A stretch of DNA of 64,000 nt from Darksidea phi (taxonomy: Eukaryota; Ascomycota; Dothideomycetes; Pleosporales; Lentitheciaceae), in contig JASJFT010000052.1 in NCBI GenBank assembly GCA_030770425.1, positions 124,001-188,000 on the forward strand, read 5' to 3'. A model generated the notes under the pieces. The model worked only from the letters and a program-made list of their open reading frames with translations. It was not told where the DNA came from and did no database searches. Below are positions 47,472-57,389 of the stretch, one piece after another (position 1 is the stretch's first letter; each line of letters starts with the position of its first letter). The position numbers were made by a program, and so were the translations under genes.

Positions 47472-48379
47472 GCTATTGTCGCAGACCCTTCGCCGCTATC
47501 GAACCGTAGGAGGTCGAGTACAGGGGAGTGTCATGATGTTCGTGGTCGGAGGGGAACGGGAAACGCGAAGGTAACATCGGAACCGCGTTATCCTTATTAC
47601 CCATCGGCAGGGTCCAAGTTCCAAGGATTGGACCAAACCACGCTTGCAATTAATTTTCTTTGGAGAACCGAGTCTTGTGCTACCTACTTGCCCGCAATAG
47701 TACTGGGGGCCGAGATCTTGCGGTGCTACTCGGGGCGTTAGCCATCCGCAGCTGGCGTGTTGGGGCTTGGGTATCCACTGTGGGCACATTTCCAGCCTAA
47801 TCCTAGCTAATCTTGACCCTTTTCAACGCTTGTTGAACTTTGTGCTGCTTACGTGCGGCCGTGCCAGGGTGACAAGGCGCGGGAAATTACACCGGGAGCG
47901 ACCATGATTGGCGAGCTATTGCGATATGTGGGTGTTTAACCGCTTTCGAAGGTGGCACATCCTGGAACGCCAACGATGAAAGCTGCACACAGACCCTGAT
48001 CTCCACCAGTCGACAATCACGATGCTTAAGACTGAGAGCTCCAAACTTCCTCCACGCAAGGCTTCAGCCTTGTATATATTCATGTGCGCCCCCTCGTGTC
48101 AGCCTCTTTGTGTTCCTTGACCTCTCCCACGCTCCCATTCAGTCAGATTTCCACCAGAACAGCGCGACAGCCGCCCAAAATCCTGAATCGTAGCAAAATA
48201 GCAAGACCCTCATCCCCAGATCAGTGCGCCTAAAGCATGATCAATTTTGAGGCATTGCGCAATGCATAATGCCAAGCTTGTTATGTCAGCAATCCGGACA
48301 AGCCCCAGCCCTAACAACTTACACTTTTATCTTCGCTTCTTATTTCACCTGCATCAACACACAGTTCCTCTTTCCTAGC
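47472..48379. other. intergenic
   Basis: Upstream of the pepsin-fold gene. Plus-strand frames overlapping 47256-47741 are antisense shadows. The stretch 48260-48379 resembles a fungal pyrimidine-rich leader. Confidence 0.4.
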
Positions 48380-48520
48380 ATGTCCGAGGTTGAGGACCCA
48401 AAACCAGGCTCTGCAGAAACGCAACCAGATGATGCGTCGTCGGTCTCCGCCGCCAAAACCCAGGCAAAACGCGTAATTCTTCGACGACGAGTGAACGAAT
48501 TTTCTGATGGCGACTCCTAG
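48380..48520 (+). CDS. possible small ORF (46 aa)
   Basis: The ATG at 48380 follows a convincing leader and encodes an acidic then basic peptide (MSEVEDPKPGSAETQPDD... to RVILRRRVNEF). It stops at 48518-48520; a downstream exon could exist but was not found. It may be the remnant of a longer gene. Confidence 0.25.
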   Translation: MSEVEDPKPGSAETQPDDASSVSAAKTQAKRVILRRRVNEFSDGDS

Positions 48521-48631
48521 AGTACGACGACTCCATCAAGACGTACCTCGCTTACGCCGGCCGTCCAATTCCTTACTGAGAGCAACCGGTGTGGAGTATA
48601 CTGCTTTCTTATTCCATTCCTGTATGGGCTG

Positions 48632-49569
48632 CTAGCCGACAAACTTGAAGCCGTGAATCGACTCGTCGAGCTTCAAGCTGATCGTATTGATTACGCTGGG
48701 AGAGCATGTAGCTGAAGTCGCTGGAGACTGCAGCCTTTCGAAGACAGGGCGCCCGTGATGACCTTTCCGGAGACTGTCGAATGATAGTAGAGCTAGTAGA
48801 GCGGCGGTTTTCTCAGCTTCGCAGCCATTTATGACAGGAGGTGCATTAACCCTCAGCGGCTTCAACCACCAAAACACATATATGAGCAATATGAATAGCG
48901 AGTGAGCGGCCGTATTCAACCCCAGAAGCGACATCCACAGGTGTTGGTGGTAGAAGGTCAACAGATGCACGCAAACAAGGACTTGCCAACAGATTATGGA
49001 TTTTGCCACACTATCGGCTTTGCTTTTGTTGTTGATCTTGTCCGCCGGAATGCAGGAGAGTAGCTCCGGGGAGTATTCAGCCATGAACCGAATGCCCATG
49101 GAAGTGACTGTAAGCCTCTGTCTGTTAGAGTGAAACCAGTATTTGCTCGTGCTGGGGATCTCGAACACGAACCCTCCCATAGACGCGTAGTGTACGTGTG
49201 TTATTGTCCAGGGCGTATAACATGCTTGTGTTTCGTCACCCGGCTCTTTGTGGGGTACCGACCTACAGTCGAGTGTTATGAACGCGACTTACCGACTAGA
49301 GACCGACCTTTTTCTGGACGACGAGAAGCATAGTCAAGTATCTGCTGTATGTCCCTCTGTAGATCTTGTGCTCCTTGGTATTGCTCCTAGGCCATCAACA
49401 GCACCAGCTCGGGTGCGAAGAGGACGGCTATCAACGCCCATAGTTTCCTACGGAGATGTGCGTTTCCGGCCTCCTCTGCTGGAACGTTTATGCGTACTGC
49501 GCCCCATACGCCGAGGCCCGTAGTGACCGCGCAAGAGCGTACTGTTATGAATCTCAAACCACGCAGCAT
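48632..49569 (-). pseudogene. fungal multi-TM family gene with nonsense codon
   Basis: The 5' part (49569 down to about 49293) encodes LGVWGAVRINVP and KLWALIAVLFAPELVLLMA, then TAG at 49387-49389, then EQYQGAQDLQRDI in the same frame up to a GTAAGT donor. The 3' part encodes WTITHVHYASMGGFVFEIP, NNKSKADSVAKSIICWQVLVCVHLL and LNTAAHSLFILLIYVFWWLKPLRV, the hallmark of a large dothideomycete family of transmembrane proteins of unknown function, in which Trp is expected at or near the TAG position. The junction between the halves is uncertain: the obvious acceptor gives a frame with a stop, whereas an AAG acceptor some 20 nt downstream keeps it open. A pseudogene is likely. Confidence 0.6.
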
Positions 49570-50399
49570 GCGGTATATTTTCTTCTATCCCGTTCCGGAG
49601 AAATAGCGTATCGGGCTGGGATTCGAAGGAGAGAAGCGCTTGGAGATTGTGGGTACGGTGCGCTTAAAGAGAATAACGTGGAAGACTAGGAAGGGGCTTG
49701 TAAATAGCTCTGAGGGTTTGTCGACTTGGAAGTCTAAGCATGGTGAAGATGGGGATGGAGATGGGGATGGAGATGGGGATGGAGATGGGGATGGAGATGG
49801 GGATGGAGATGGGGATGGAGATGGGGTTGATGATGGAGGATGGTAGAGAAGGACAGGCGGCGCGAAAGAGAAACCACAGCCCGATTAGACATTAGATGGG
49901 CTGCAAAGATCAGACTATAACTGGAGTCGAATTGGTGTGTTCGGGCTCGTGGTCGGTCCAATCTGTCACTTGTATAACTTGGATAAAGAGGATAATACAA
50001 AGTTAGAATTTTCAGATCGGCACCGATGCCGCAGCCCGTGCTTCACCACCATCTCAGGTTGTACTGGAAAGATGCATGAAGTCGAGCCTTGGTACTCTAG
50101 CGTGGCCATCGGACAAAACATATGGCCGCTTTGCCTTAACCTTGTTCTGATCCTCTAAAATTTTGAGGAAATGATCTAACCCTTAAGGGCAACCGTGAGC
50201 AGGGGGCCGCCTCATCGTTGCGAATACGAGGAACGCGAAGCCCCGCCACTCATCTCCACCAAAGTCGACGATCCATGGGACCTTGGAGCTTCACCAAGCG
50301 GTATGGCTCCCGTCCTCAGTATAACTATGGGCACCCACCGTTACCACCCGTCGCGTCACCTAGCCGTTCCCGCTCGCTTTCGCGACGTTGCCGTTCAAG
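49570..50399. other. intergenic with minisatellite
   Basis: Between the multi-TM gene and the wall-protein gene; no gene recognised apart from the tandem repeat listed separately. Confidence 0.45.
49748..49829 (+). repeat. 12-bp minisatellite
   Basis: Between six and seven near-perfect copies of GATGGGGATGGA. The plus frame reads alternating Asp-Gly; the minus strand reads Pro-His-Leu-His. Length variation between strains is expected. Confidence 0.9.
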
Positions 50400-51523
50400 A
50401 TGCTCCCCGCCGAGATCCTCGCGCTCGTCCTCATAGCTAGTCGCGCGCATGCCTTTCCACAAGCATGTACGGAATACCCTTTTCAAACAGTCATGAAGCA
50501 TGTCAGCTTACAACGATAGGGGCACCTTTGCCTGCGAACGCTACCTCAACTCCGCCGGAAGAGACACCAATCACCCCGACCCTTCCCGAGCCAACCCATA
50601 CCGAAATCACCGAGAGTAGCTTCGATACTGGAGGAGACCTAACGACGGCATCGGCGGATTGTACAACAGATGGCTGCACGATCGACTGTGCTACAGCGAG
50701 CTGTATGATCTTTCCTATCCAGAACGAAGTGCCGACGGAAACTGGCTTCGAAAATACAAGTACAGACGTCAACGGAGAGCCGACATCGACTGGTAGAGCT
50801 GGACCTGCGTCGAATATCAAGGTTGTCACAACAAGCACGCCGCTCATAGTCGATATACACACCAGTGTAGCGCCGACAGCTGTATCTTCGCGTCCGTCCG
50901 ATATAAACGTGCAACCGGCGCCGACTGGCGAAAGTACACAATCGTGGGAGCAAGAGGGTCCTAACGCGCCTGAGGTCACGGCAAGCGATAGTCTTCTGTC
51001 GAACATCATCAGCATTATTGCGCTGCCGGAGCCAAAATCATCCGTCGCAAACAACGACCAGGTCGGACCGGGCAATGAAAACCCGCAACAACAGGTGCAA
51101 CAAGGCACCACAGATCCTGTACTCAGCATAACTGCTGCTCCTGGCGCGCAGCCTACAGTGGTGGTAGGGCAGTCGATGACACTTGCAGGAGCGACGCTCA
51201 CGCTCACACCTGGCTTGTCGACAACAGTTGGAACGGGACCTGCGGCCACATATATCGAGATCATCTCAGATGCTGCCGGGCAAACGATAATTACGCTTTC
51301 TTCCAGCGGAACCGCGGTCACTGCTACTGTAACAAACGCGCCGACCATTATGACCGTGGCATCAGACTTCGAGGCGAGGCTCACGGCCGGAGATCACGAC
51401 AGCTCCAGCGTCGGCACTGCAGCTACCACCTCAAGCACAGCTGGAGCTGTAGATATAAAGGATGGCACGAACTGGATGGTGCACCTAGTGGCAGGCATTG
51501 TAGGATTGAGCGCTGCACTATGA
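50400..51523 (+). CDS. Ser/Thr-rich GPI-type cell-wall protein
   Basis: Two exons: 50400-50466 and 50520-51523; 356 aa. Signal peptide residues 1-19 (MLPAEILALVLIASRAHA). The mature chain is Thr/Ser/Pro-rich with a small Cys cluster (CTTDGCTIDCATASC near 75-90) and a C-terminal hydrophobic tail (MVHLVAGIVGLSAAL) preceded by small residues, a typical GPI-attachment signal. No catalytic domain is seen, so it is likely an O-glycosylated wall or surface protein. The intron uses GTACGG and ACGATAG; without it the signal-peptide frame would stop. Confidence 0.72.
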
Positions 51524-51884
51524 TAGCTCATGGGAGACGCGCGATAACAAAATGGTCAAGTAATATTCTAACTGAGCCTATAACCTTTAATCCAACCCTA
51601 TAGCAATAGCAAATGCAGCTGGTATTACTAACCTAACTAGTAGTAAGAAAGCCCAGACACTACGCGCTCCCACATGATCTAGTCCACCCCGAAATCCCTA
51701 GCCTATCCAACGTTCACCCAATTCTCCAACTTTCTGTTATACTTCCAGAACCAGCATTTACTTCTATCAATCATCCACCGGATAGCTAGTCCCGACAAAC
51801 CTCAACATGCTGCTGGCGCCAACTACGTACGTGATATCATATCCGAAAACCACACAATTGGCCTTCGATACAGGAAGATAAAGT
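51524..51884. other. intergenic
   Basis: 3' flank of the wall-protein gene; nothing recognised. Confidence 0.4.
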
Positions 51885-52020
51885 CATCGAATGAGTAGCA
51901 GCTATCGCGACATCAAACTCGCGGAATAAACCCCAAAAAGGTGATATAGAAAGGTATTTCGTCCCAAATACCTTGAAACGTAAGAAGGTTGTTAGCGACT
52001 GTCATTGCCTGAGGCTCACG
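51885..52020 (-). repeat. inverted repeat, left arm
   Basis: The reverse complement of this segment aligns to 55201-55346. The best block, 51951-51993 against 55239-55281, has 38 of 43 matches and all five differences are transitions. Another conserved block is GCTGCTACTCATTCGAT (as reverse complement) at the outer end. The arms bound a 3.2-kb interval containing one gene. Confidence 0.85.
51951..51974. other. hairpin inside left arm
   Basis: AAGGTATTT, six-base loop, AAATACCTT: a perfect 9-bp stem. The right arm keeps an 8-bp version at 55258-55281. Confidence 0.7.
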
Positions 52021-52466
52021 TCACGGCATGACTGCGAGGCAACCGCCCGAGCCTTACGAAAGAGGGCGTGGCGCGTGCCATGATGTTGGAAGGTAAAGTC
52101 ATAACCGTGCTCGTACTCGATCTTCGATCCCGCCAGTCCCGAAATGATGTTCTATCTCTAAAGATAGGAGAAAGGGGAAGACGTTGGAGCATGTGGAGCT
52201 TCTCGATGTACGATACAGTGCTAAATTTCTCACAAGCCGGCTACCGGCAAGGCTGGATTCTTCAACGCAAATATACCGATAAATACCTTATGCAACATGA
52301 TTGGCCATCTGCACATACAGTTTGGCTCGTAGATGTCGGGATGACAAGCCACCGGTGGGGCAAGCGGTTTGCACCGCCACGACAACAGGCAACATCGTGA
52401 TGTGAAGCCTGAAGTCTGCATCACCACCATCTCTGAAATTTGCCCGTTACAGTTTGAGTCGTTCAC
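52021..52466. other. upstream region of the eight-exon gene
   Basis: 446 bp between the left arm and the ATG; a 110-codon plus frame (52068-52400) has no motif. Presumed promoter and leader. Confidence 0.4.
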
Positions 52467-55061
52467 ATGGCTGTACCGTTTGGCTTCAGCGCCGGCGACA
52501 TCGCTATGGCCCTCAAGTTTACCGCCAAAGTCGTCAGCGCGCTTAAAGAAACTGGCGGCGCGGCATCCGACTATCGTGAGGTCTTGCAATATCTTGAGGG
52601 GCTGCTTCTTACTCTTCAGCATCTACAGAGACTAGATACACCCTGCGCGGATCCTAGCCTTGTAAATGCAGTCCGTGTCCTGACCACTACCGCGGAACAG
52701 CCCGTGAAGGATTTCGTCAACGAGATGAGCAAGTACAATAGCGCTATGGAATCTTCGGGTTCGCTGTCTTCGAGTGCGAGGAAAGCCGAGTGGGCGGTTA
52801 TTGCGGCAAAGAAGGCGGACAAATTGAGATTGAAGATTGCGGCACAGATGGAACCAATCCACCTGTTACTAGAAAGTCAGACCCTGTGAGCCATATCGAG
52901 GATTTGACCATTGGCCGAGCTCACGACGTGGCAGGCAATGCTTTGATCATACTGTGGAGCAGAATAAAAACATCCGGCAGTCGGTAGACGATCACGCTGC
53001 GCGGCAGGCCCTCTTCAATCATACTCTTCTAGAGACGCTCGAGACTTTACGAAAGACAGTAGAGAAAACGAGTACAGCACACAATTATTCGAGGAACCAG
53101 ACTCCAAAGCCGCATGAAATCGTATCGATAGCCGTTCCCGCACAGGTGCTGTGTCATCCATCAAGCAGTGTGGCGGAGATGAAAAGGTTGGGAGAGCAGT
53201 TATGTATTGTGTAAGTCAACCTAGTCCTCAATGAAGACCCAAAGAGGACTAATACTTGGTTTCAGAATATTACATGTACTTCGCGATATTCAGCACCTCG
53301 TTACTCTGCTCATGTACGTCATCTCCACGAAGATGGACTCAAATTCGTTCTCAAGCTTTTAGGCTTGTTTCACCGCAGCTTCTATTACCGATAAGAATGC
53401 TGTACCAAACTCTGACCAGAGCGCCTGGGTGGTTGTCAGATGACAACATACATTTCGAGAATGCTTTAGGAGAGATGAGGAGCTTACCGTTTGCGTATTT
53501 TCGACATCTGAGGGTAGGTCTTCCATGGTTTAATTCAATCATCCTAATTGACACCCGCAAGGTCTTTGAAGCATTTTTAGAAGCAGACTTTAGGAGCAAA
53601 CCGGGAGAGTTCCAGGTTGCTCTCCATCACTACCAGATCTTGACCCCGGGCGGTGTCCGATTGAACGGGTTGTCATGGACAGAGAATGTGCGTCCGGGCG
53701 TTCATATCCACATGTCGATCAACATACCCAGAAACGTTGATGAGATCTTGCTAGGATCTACCTCCTTCCAGCGTAACAGAACCGTTGCAAAACGTCAACG
53801 ACCATCGTGGACGTCCTACGGTGCCGTATGGGAATACAAAACTTGGTAAGTGCCAAACGATGCCAAAACAAAAAGCTGACTTGCCACCTAGCCCGGATTG
53901 CGGCCTCCAATTTTTCGCAATGCATAAACTCAGGACCTCGGCACTGAGTTTCAAACCAACCTTCCTAAAAGATTCAGATTTAGTTGCAGAATGCATTTCG
54001 CCAAGCCAGGCCCATTTGCTCTCACCGCCACGCTCTCTAGGGCCAGCCCGAGACAAGACGCGTCGTCTACTATCGTTTGATTCTGGAAATGCGCTCCCTT
54101 TCAAAAGAATGCACATATTCGGAAGGTCAGTGTTGCGTGTTTATCGGTTTCGTGTGGGAATAGGATTTACAGCATGATGAACAACTATTCTAGATATCGT
54201 TCACCTAACAACACACTGTAGAGCCGGCCACAAATCTCCACACGAAGACACGATTAGCATGCAACCCCCAGTGTCACTTCTCGACACTCGTGCGACGAAT
54301 GATTTGGACAATGATTTACTGAAACCCGGTGATGCCGGTGGGGGAATGGTTGACATGTCGTCGTACCGCGTTCATGATGTGTCCAATGTGTCCGATGCCA
54401 CTACCGTGCTTGAGAGATGTGATACCACTTGTATGTGTATCCTTGCTAAAGCCCCGCGCACAAACTAACAATGGCCCATACAGACGAACCAGGATCCCGT
54501 TATCCGCCTGAAAATGCGGCAGTAAGATGCGATGATGCTTCCTATCACATCCGGCCGATCATCTCCATGGTAACAATCTCGGAACGGGTGAAACCATGGC
54601 TCTCCAAATCTACAAAAGCACCGAAAGCGCCAAGATTGCAGACGTTGACTTGCCAATTTGTCCATTGCGCGCGCAAGTTCGATGAATGGAAAGAACTGGA
54701 CGAACACCTCCGAGATGACCACCAGCTCGACGACCTTACACCTATTGTCTTGGCCAACCGATCGGCAGGATCCGAAAAGATCTTATCTGAAGTCCCTCGA
54801 ACAACACGAAGAGACGACATTTCCCCACTCCTCACAGATGGCGAAGACTCTCCGCAGCTTCATACACAGACGACCAATTCTGCGACAAACACTACCCATG
54901 GACAGGACGTAGGCATTCCGGATTTGACTGAGACTCCTACAGATCCCAGTCTCAGTCGTGGTAGAGAGTCACTATCGAACAGCGAATCACCTGGATCAGG
55001 TTACGTTGTGGCGGACGTCCCGGCATCGAGTTTTAATTCCTTCAGACGACGACGACGATGA
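52467..55061 (+). CDS. helical-N-domain / ubiquitin-like / zinc-finger protein
   Basis: Eight exons: 52467-52885, 52935-53210, 53266-53313, 53363-53513, 53562-53845, 53892-54125, 54222-54430, 54484-55061; 732 aa, all phases consistent. The N-terminus (VPFGFSAGDIAMALKFTAKVVSALKETGG...) is the helical leader domain seen on many ascomycete STAND-like and ubiquitin-like proteins. Residues about 270-380 (FENALGEMRSLPFAYFRHLRVFEAFLEADFRSKPGEF...HMSINIP) match the ubiquitin-like region of that family. A CPDC motif follows near 393, and a single C2H2-like unit (CQFVHCARKF...HLRDDH) lies in exon 8, then an acidic/Ser-rich tail ending RRRRR. Function unknown; regulation or self-recognition are only possibilities. 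Inverted repeats lie on both sides. Confidence 0.7.
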
Positions 55062-55200
55062 CGGCGACTTCTTCGAATGGTGTCCTTGTTGAACAGTGTC
55101 AATCTTTAGGCAGGTAAGCTCGCAGTACTAGCTACGTTACATTCGCAAGATAGTATACCTCTAGTATAAGAGCACAAGTATTATTGGTACACCCTCTTTG

Positions 55201-55346
55201 ATGAGACTCAGGCAACGACTATAACCCCTTTTGGCTTCAACAACCTTCTTGTGTTTTAAGGTATTCAGGACGAAATACCTTCATGTGTTACCTATTTGAG
55301 TTATTTCGCGAGTTTGGCGATGCGATGGCTGCTACTCATTCGATAA
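55201..55346 (+). repeat. inverted repeat, right arm
   Basis: Partner of 51885-52020 in inverted orientation; see that entry. The outer end reads GCTGCTACTCATTCGAT. It includes a partly preserved AAGGTATT/AATACCTT hairpin. Confidence 0.85.
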
Positions 55347-55524
55347 CGGGTTTTTCGCGCGCAAATCAATATATTGGGGTATGCTAAGGCGTACGGGTAG
55401 TCACTCAACGAGTTGAGGTGGTCAGCTCGCCCCACTCCGGTCACCCTATTGGCCACCCTCTGGGTCTAGCTTGTGCCTTCTATTCGAGTTTATGCGATGC
55501 TCAACGATCTTAACGCTTGTTCCT

Positions 55525-55712
55525 TTTCATCGCCTATCAGTATCGAAACATCGTCTCATTAGACGCCCTATGTCACCGACAGTACCGCGTACAGCTCTAC
55601 AGCTCCATTATCGTGTGTAAGGTGTGGCTATAGTACCTTTACCGTGTACAAGCTGCTTCTGTGCTTCGTGCGGACCTTCCAAAGAGACGCCTACCATACG
55701 GATCCAAATAAA
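55525..55712 (+). repeat. dispersed repeat, copy 3
   Basis: Aligned to copies 1 and 2 over about 185 bp, ending GATCCAAATAAAAAAATTAG. It retains CpA/TpG at sites where copy 2 has TpA. Confidence 0.85.
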
Positions 55713-56116
55713 AAAATTAGAAGGGCGATCTAGCTTTTGATGTGGTGTTTTTAATGTAGAAGACTGTACACAGACTTATGCACTAGTACCGTATGTAGAC
55801 AACGGCTTCCGTGCATACGTCCACGAAATCCTCACGTTGATAGTCGACCCATCATAGGCGAGCTCGCTTGACTAGCTACGTCTTGAAAATCGGTTGGGTG
55901 TACCAGATTAGGCTTACCACCAACAAAGTATATGGTTGCCTAGCGAAGCTCAACGCCTTCTTCATCAGCCTTGGCGGCTGGACAATTCCCCTCATTTTCT
56001 TCATTTCTAACTTGCTATGGAATTACGTTATTCTCAGAATTAATGTTTCATTGCGTGATTTCGAAACGCCGAAGAAGAGAGCGGCTGGAGAAGCCGCAAA
56101 AGAATCGTCCTCGAGA

Positions 56117-57389
56117 ATGGAAGAAGATCAAGAATACGCAGCTGCGATGGCCCTATTTCTCCGCTTCCAGAGGTCTATAAGCACGGCAGAAAACCTCCAG
56201 GATCTTCGGGATGGCAGCAGCCTTGCTCTCGCGCCTGGCGTCTCCAAGACTGCCCCCATGTCCACGTTCGAGATACGCTACCCACAGCCCAATACAGTAC
56301 CTGATCTCGGGCCTGGAATCGTAAAGAAAAAGGCACTCTTTGGAAGAAGAAAGCGGAAGAATGCGATCCACGAGCTGATAAATGCAGCATATAGGGCATC
56401 ATGCTCCAACATTCTCCAACGGTCTTTGAAGAGCGAGGGACTGAATCTCACCTATACCGACCCGGCAGTTGTCGACTTCTTGTTAGTCTGCGTAAGCTGT
56501 GACCGGACTCACCGGTCGACTAGACCTTTAAAGTATTTGCCTGGCAAGTGTCCGGTGAACGAGAGAGAGATTAAGGGCCTGGTGGATGAGATGCCGGCAT
56601 TGGTAGGGGGCGCAGCAAGAGAACCGAGCGGCACATCGACTACACCTGCTTTGTCAAAAGAAAACCTCCTTTCAGGCCTAAGCACTGCTCATACGGAGCT
56701 CTTGCGCTACCTTTTAACCTCCTCGTTTGCACATCTCACCTCCCTCTCCGCTACCCACCACCCCAACCACGCAATTCCACCATTGAGGGCCGGCTCATCT
56801 CATCCTTGGTTCCCGCACACTTTCCTCTTGCTCAAGCAGCCCAAAAACAAAGAAGCACTCTTCCGCGCCCATGCCGCCCGCCCAAACCACACCATTGCCA
56901 CCGTATTCCACGGCACGCACCCGTGCCGACTTCCCCGGATTCTTTCTCAAGGCCTGCGCAACATGAGTGGGACGCGCTATCAGTCGAACGGGAGAATGCA
57001 CGGCAGGGGGATTTACCTCGCGACGAAATCCTCAGAGGCGATGCGCTTTGCGCGGGTTGTCGAACCATGGAAAAACAGCCGATGGTCGATTGAGCCCCAC
57101 TCGGATGAACCGGGGGCGCTCCCGAACGGGATGAAGGTCTTGTTGGGCTGTGAGGTCGTGGTGCCGGTGGAAATCGAGTTGGCGCCGGAATGCGTGTTTG
57201 TGGAGAAGAATGCAGGTACGATTTTCTGAACTGAACGCGATATTGTGTCCGTGTTGCTAACATGAAGCAGAGAGAGTTATTGTGAGGATTGTGTGGGTGT
57301 TGCCGAAAAGTGTGCGTACATTTGATAAGATGTTTGAGGAGAATGTTGATAAGGCGATGGAGGCGCTGCGAAGGATGAGGGGGGATTGA
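56117..57389 (+). CDS. PARP-like ADP-ribosyltransferase domain protein
   Basis: Two exons: 56117-57215 and 57271-57389; 405 aa from the first in-frame ATG. The catalytic region shows IATVFHGTHPCRLPRILSQGLRN (His near 265 in the HGT motif), GRMHGRGIYLATKSSEAMRFA (Tyr near 300) and LLGCEVVVPVE, then exon 2 RVIVRIVWVLPKSVR, matching the core strands of the poly/mono-ADP-ribosyltransferase fold. A basic linker (KKKALFGRRKRKN near 75-90) and a CVSCDRTHRS segment lie upstream. The target is unknown; mono-ADP-ribosylation is the usual inference for such small fungal PARPs. The 5' end may be incomplete, because the frame is open upstream to 55868 without another ATG. Confidence 0.72.

Larger units (their letters stand above)
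55062..56116. other. repeat-rich intergenic region
   Basis: Holds the right inverted-repeat arm and dispersed-repeat copy 3. The frame of the next gene is open upstream of its first ATG back to 55868 and includes a hydrophobic stretch, so an unseen 5' exon of the PARP-like gene is possible. Confidence 0.45.

Noticed and set aside
47256..47741. 161-codon plus frame
   Set aside because: Overlaps exon 1 and the intron of the pepsin-fold gene on the other strand; Arg/Ser/Thr-rich shadow.
50503..51384. 293-codon minus-strand frame
   Set aside because: Antisense shadow of the Ser/Thr-rich wall-protein gene; codon bias of Thr/Ser codons keeps the opposite strand open.
53256..53849. continuous 197-codon frame read as its own gene
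   Set aside because: Two introns (53314-53362 and 53514-53561) happen to be open in this frame; removing them restores the ubiquitin-like domain and links it to the upstream and downstream exons.
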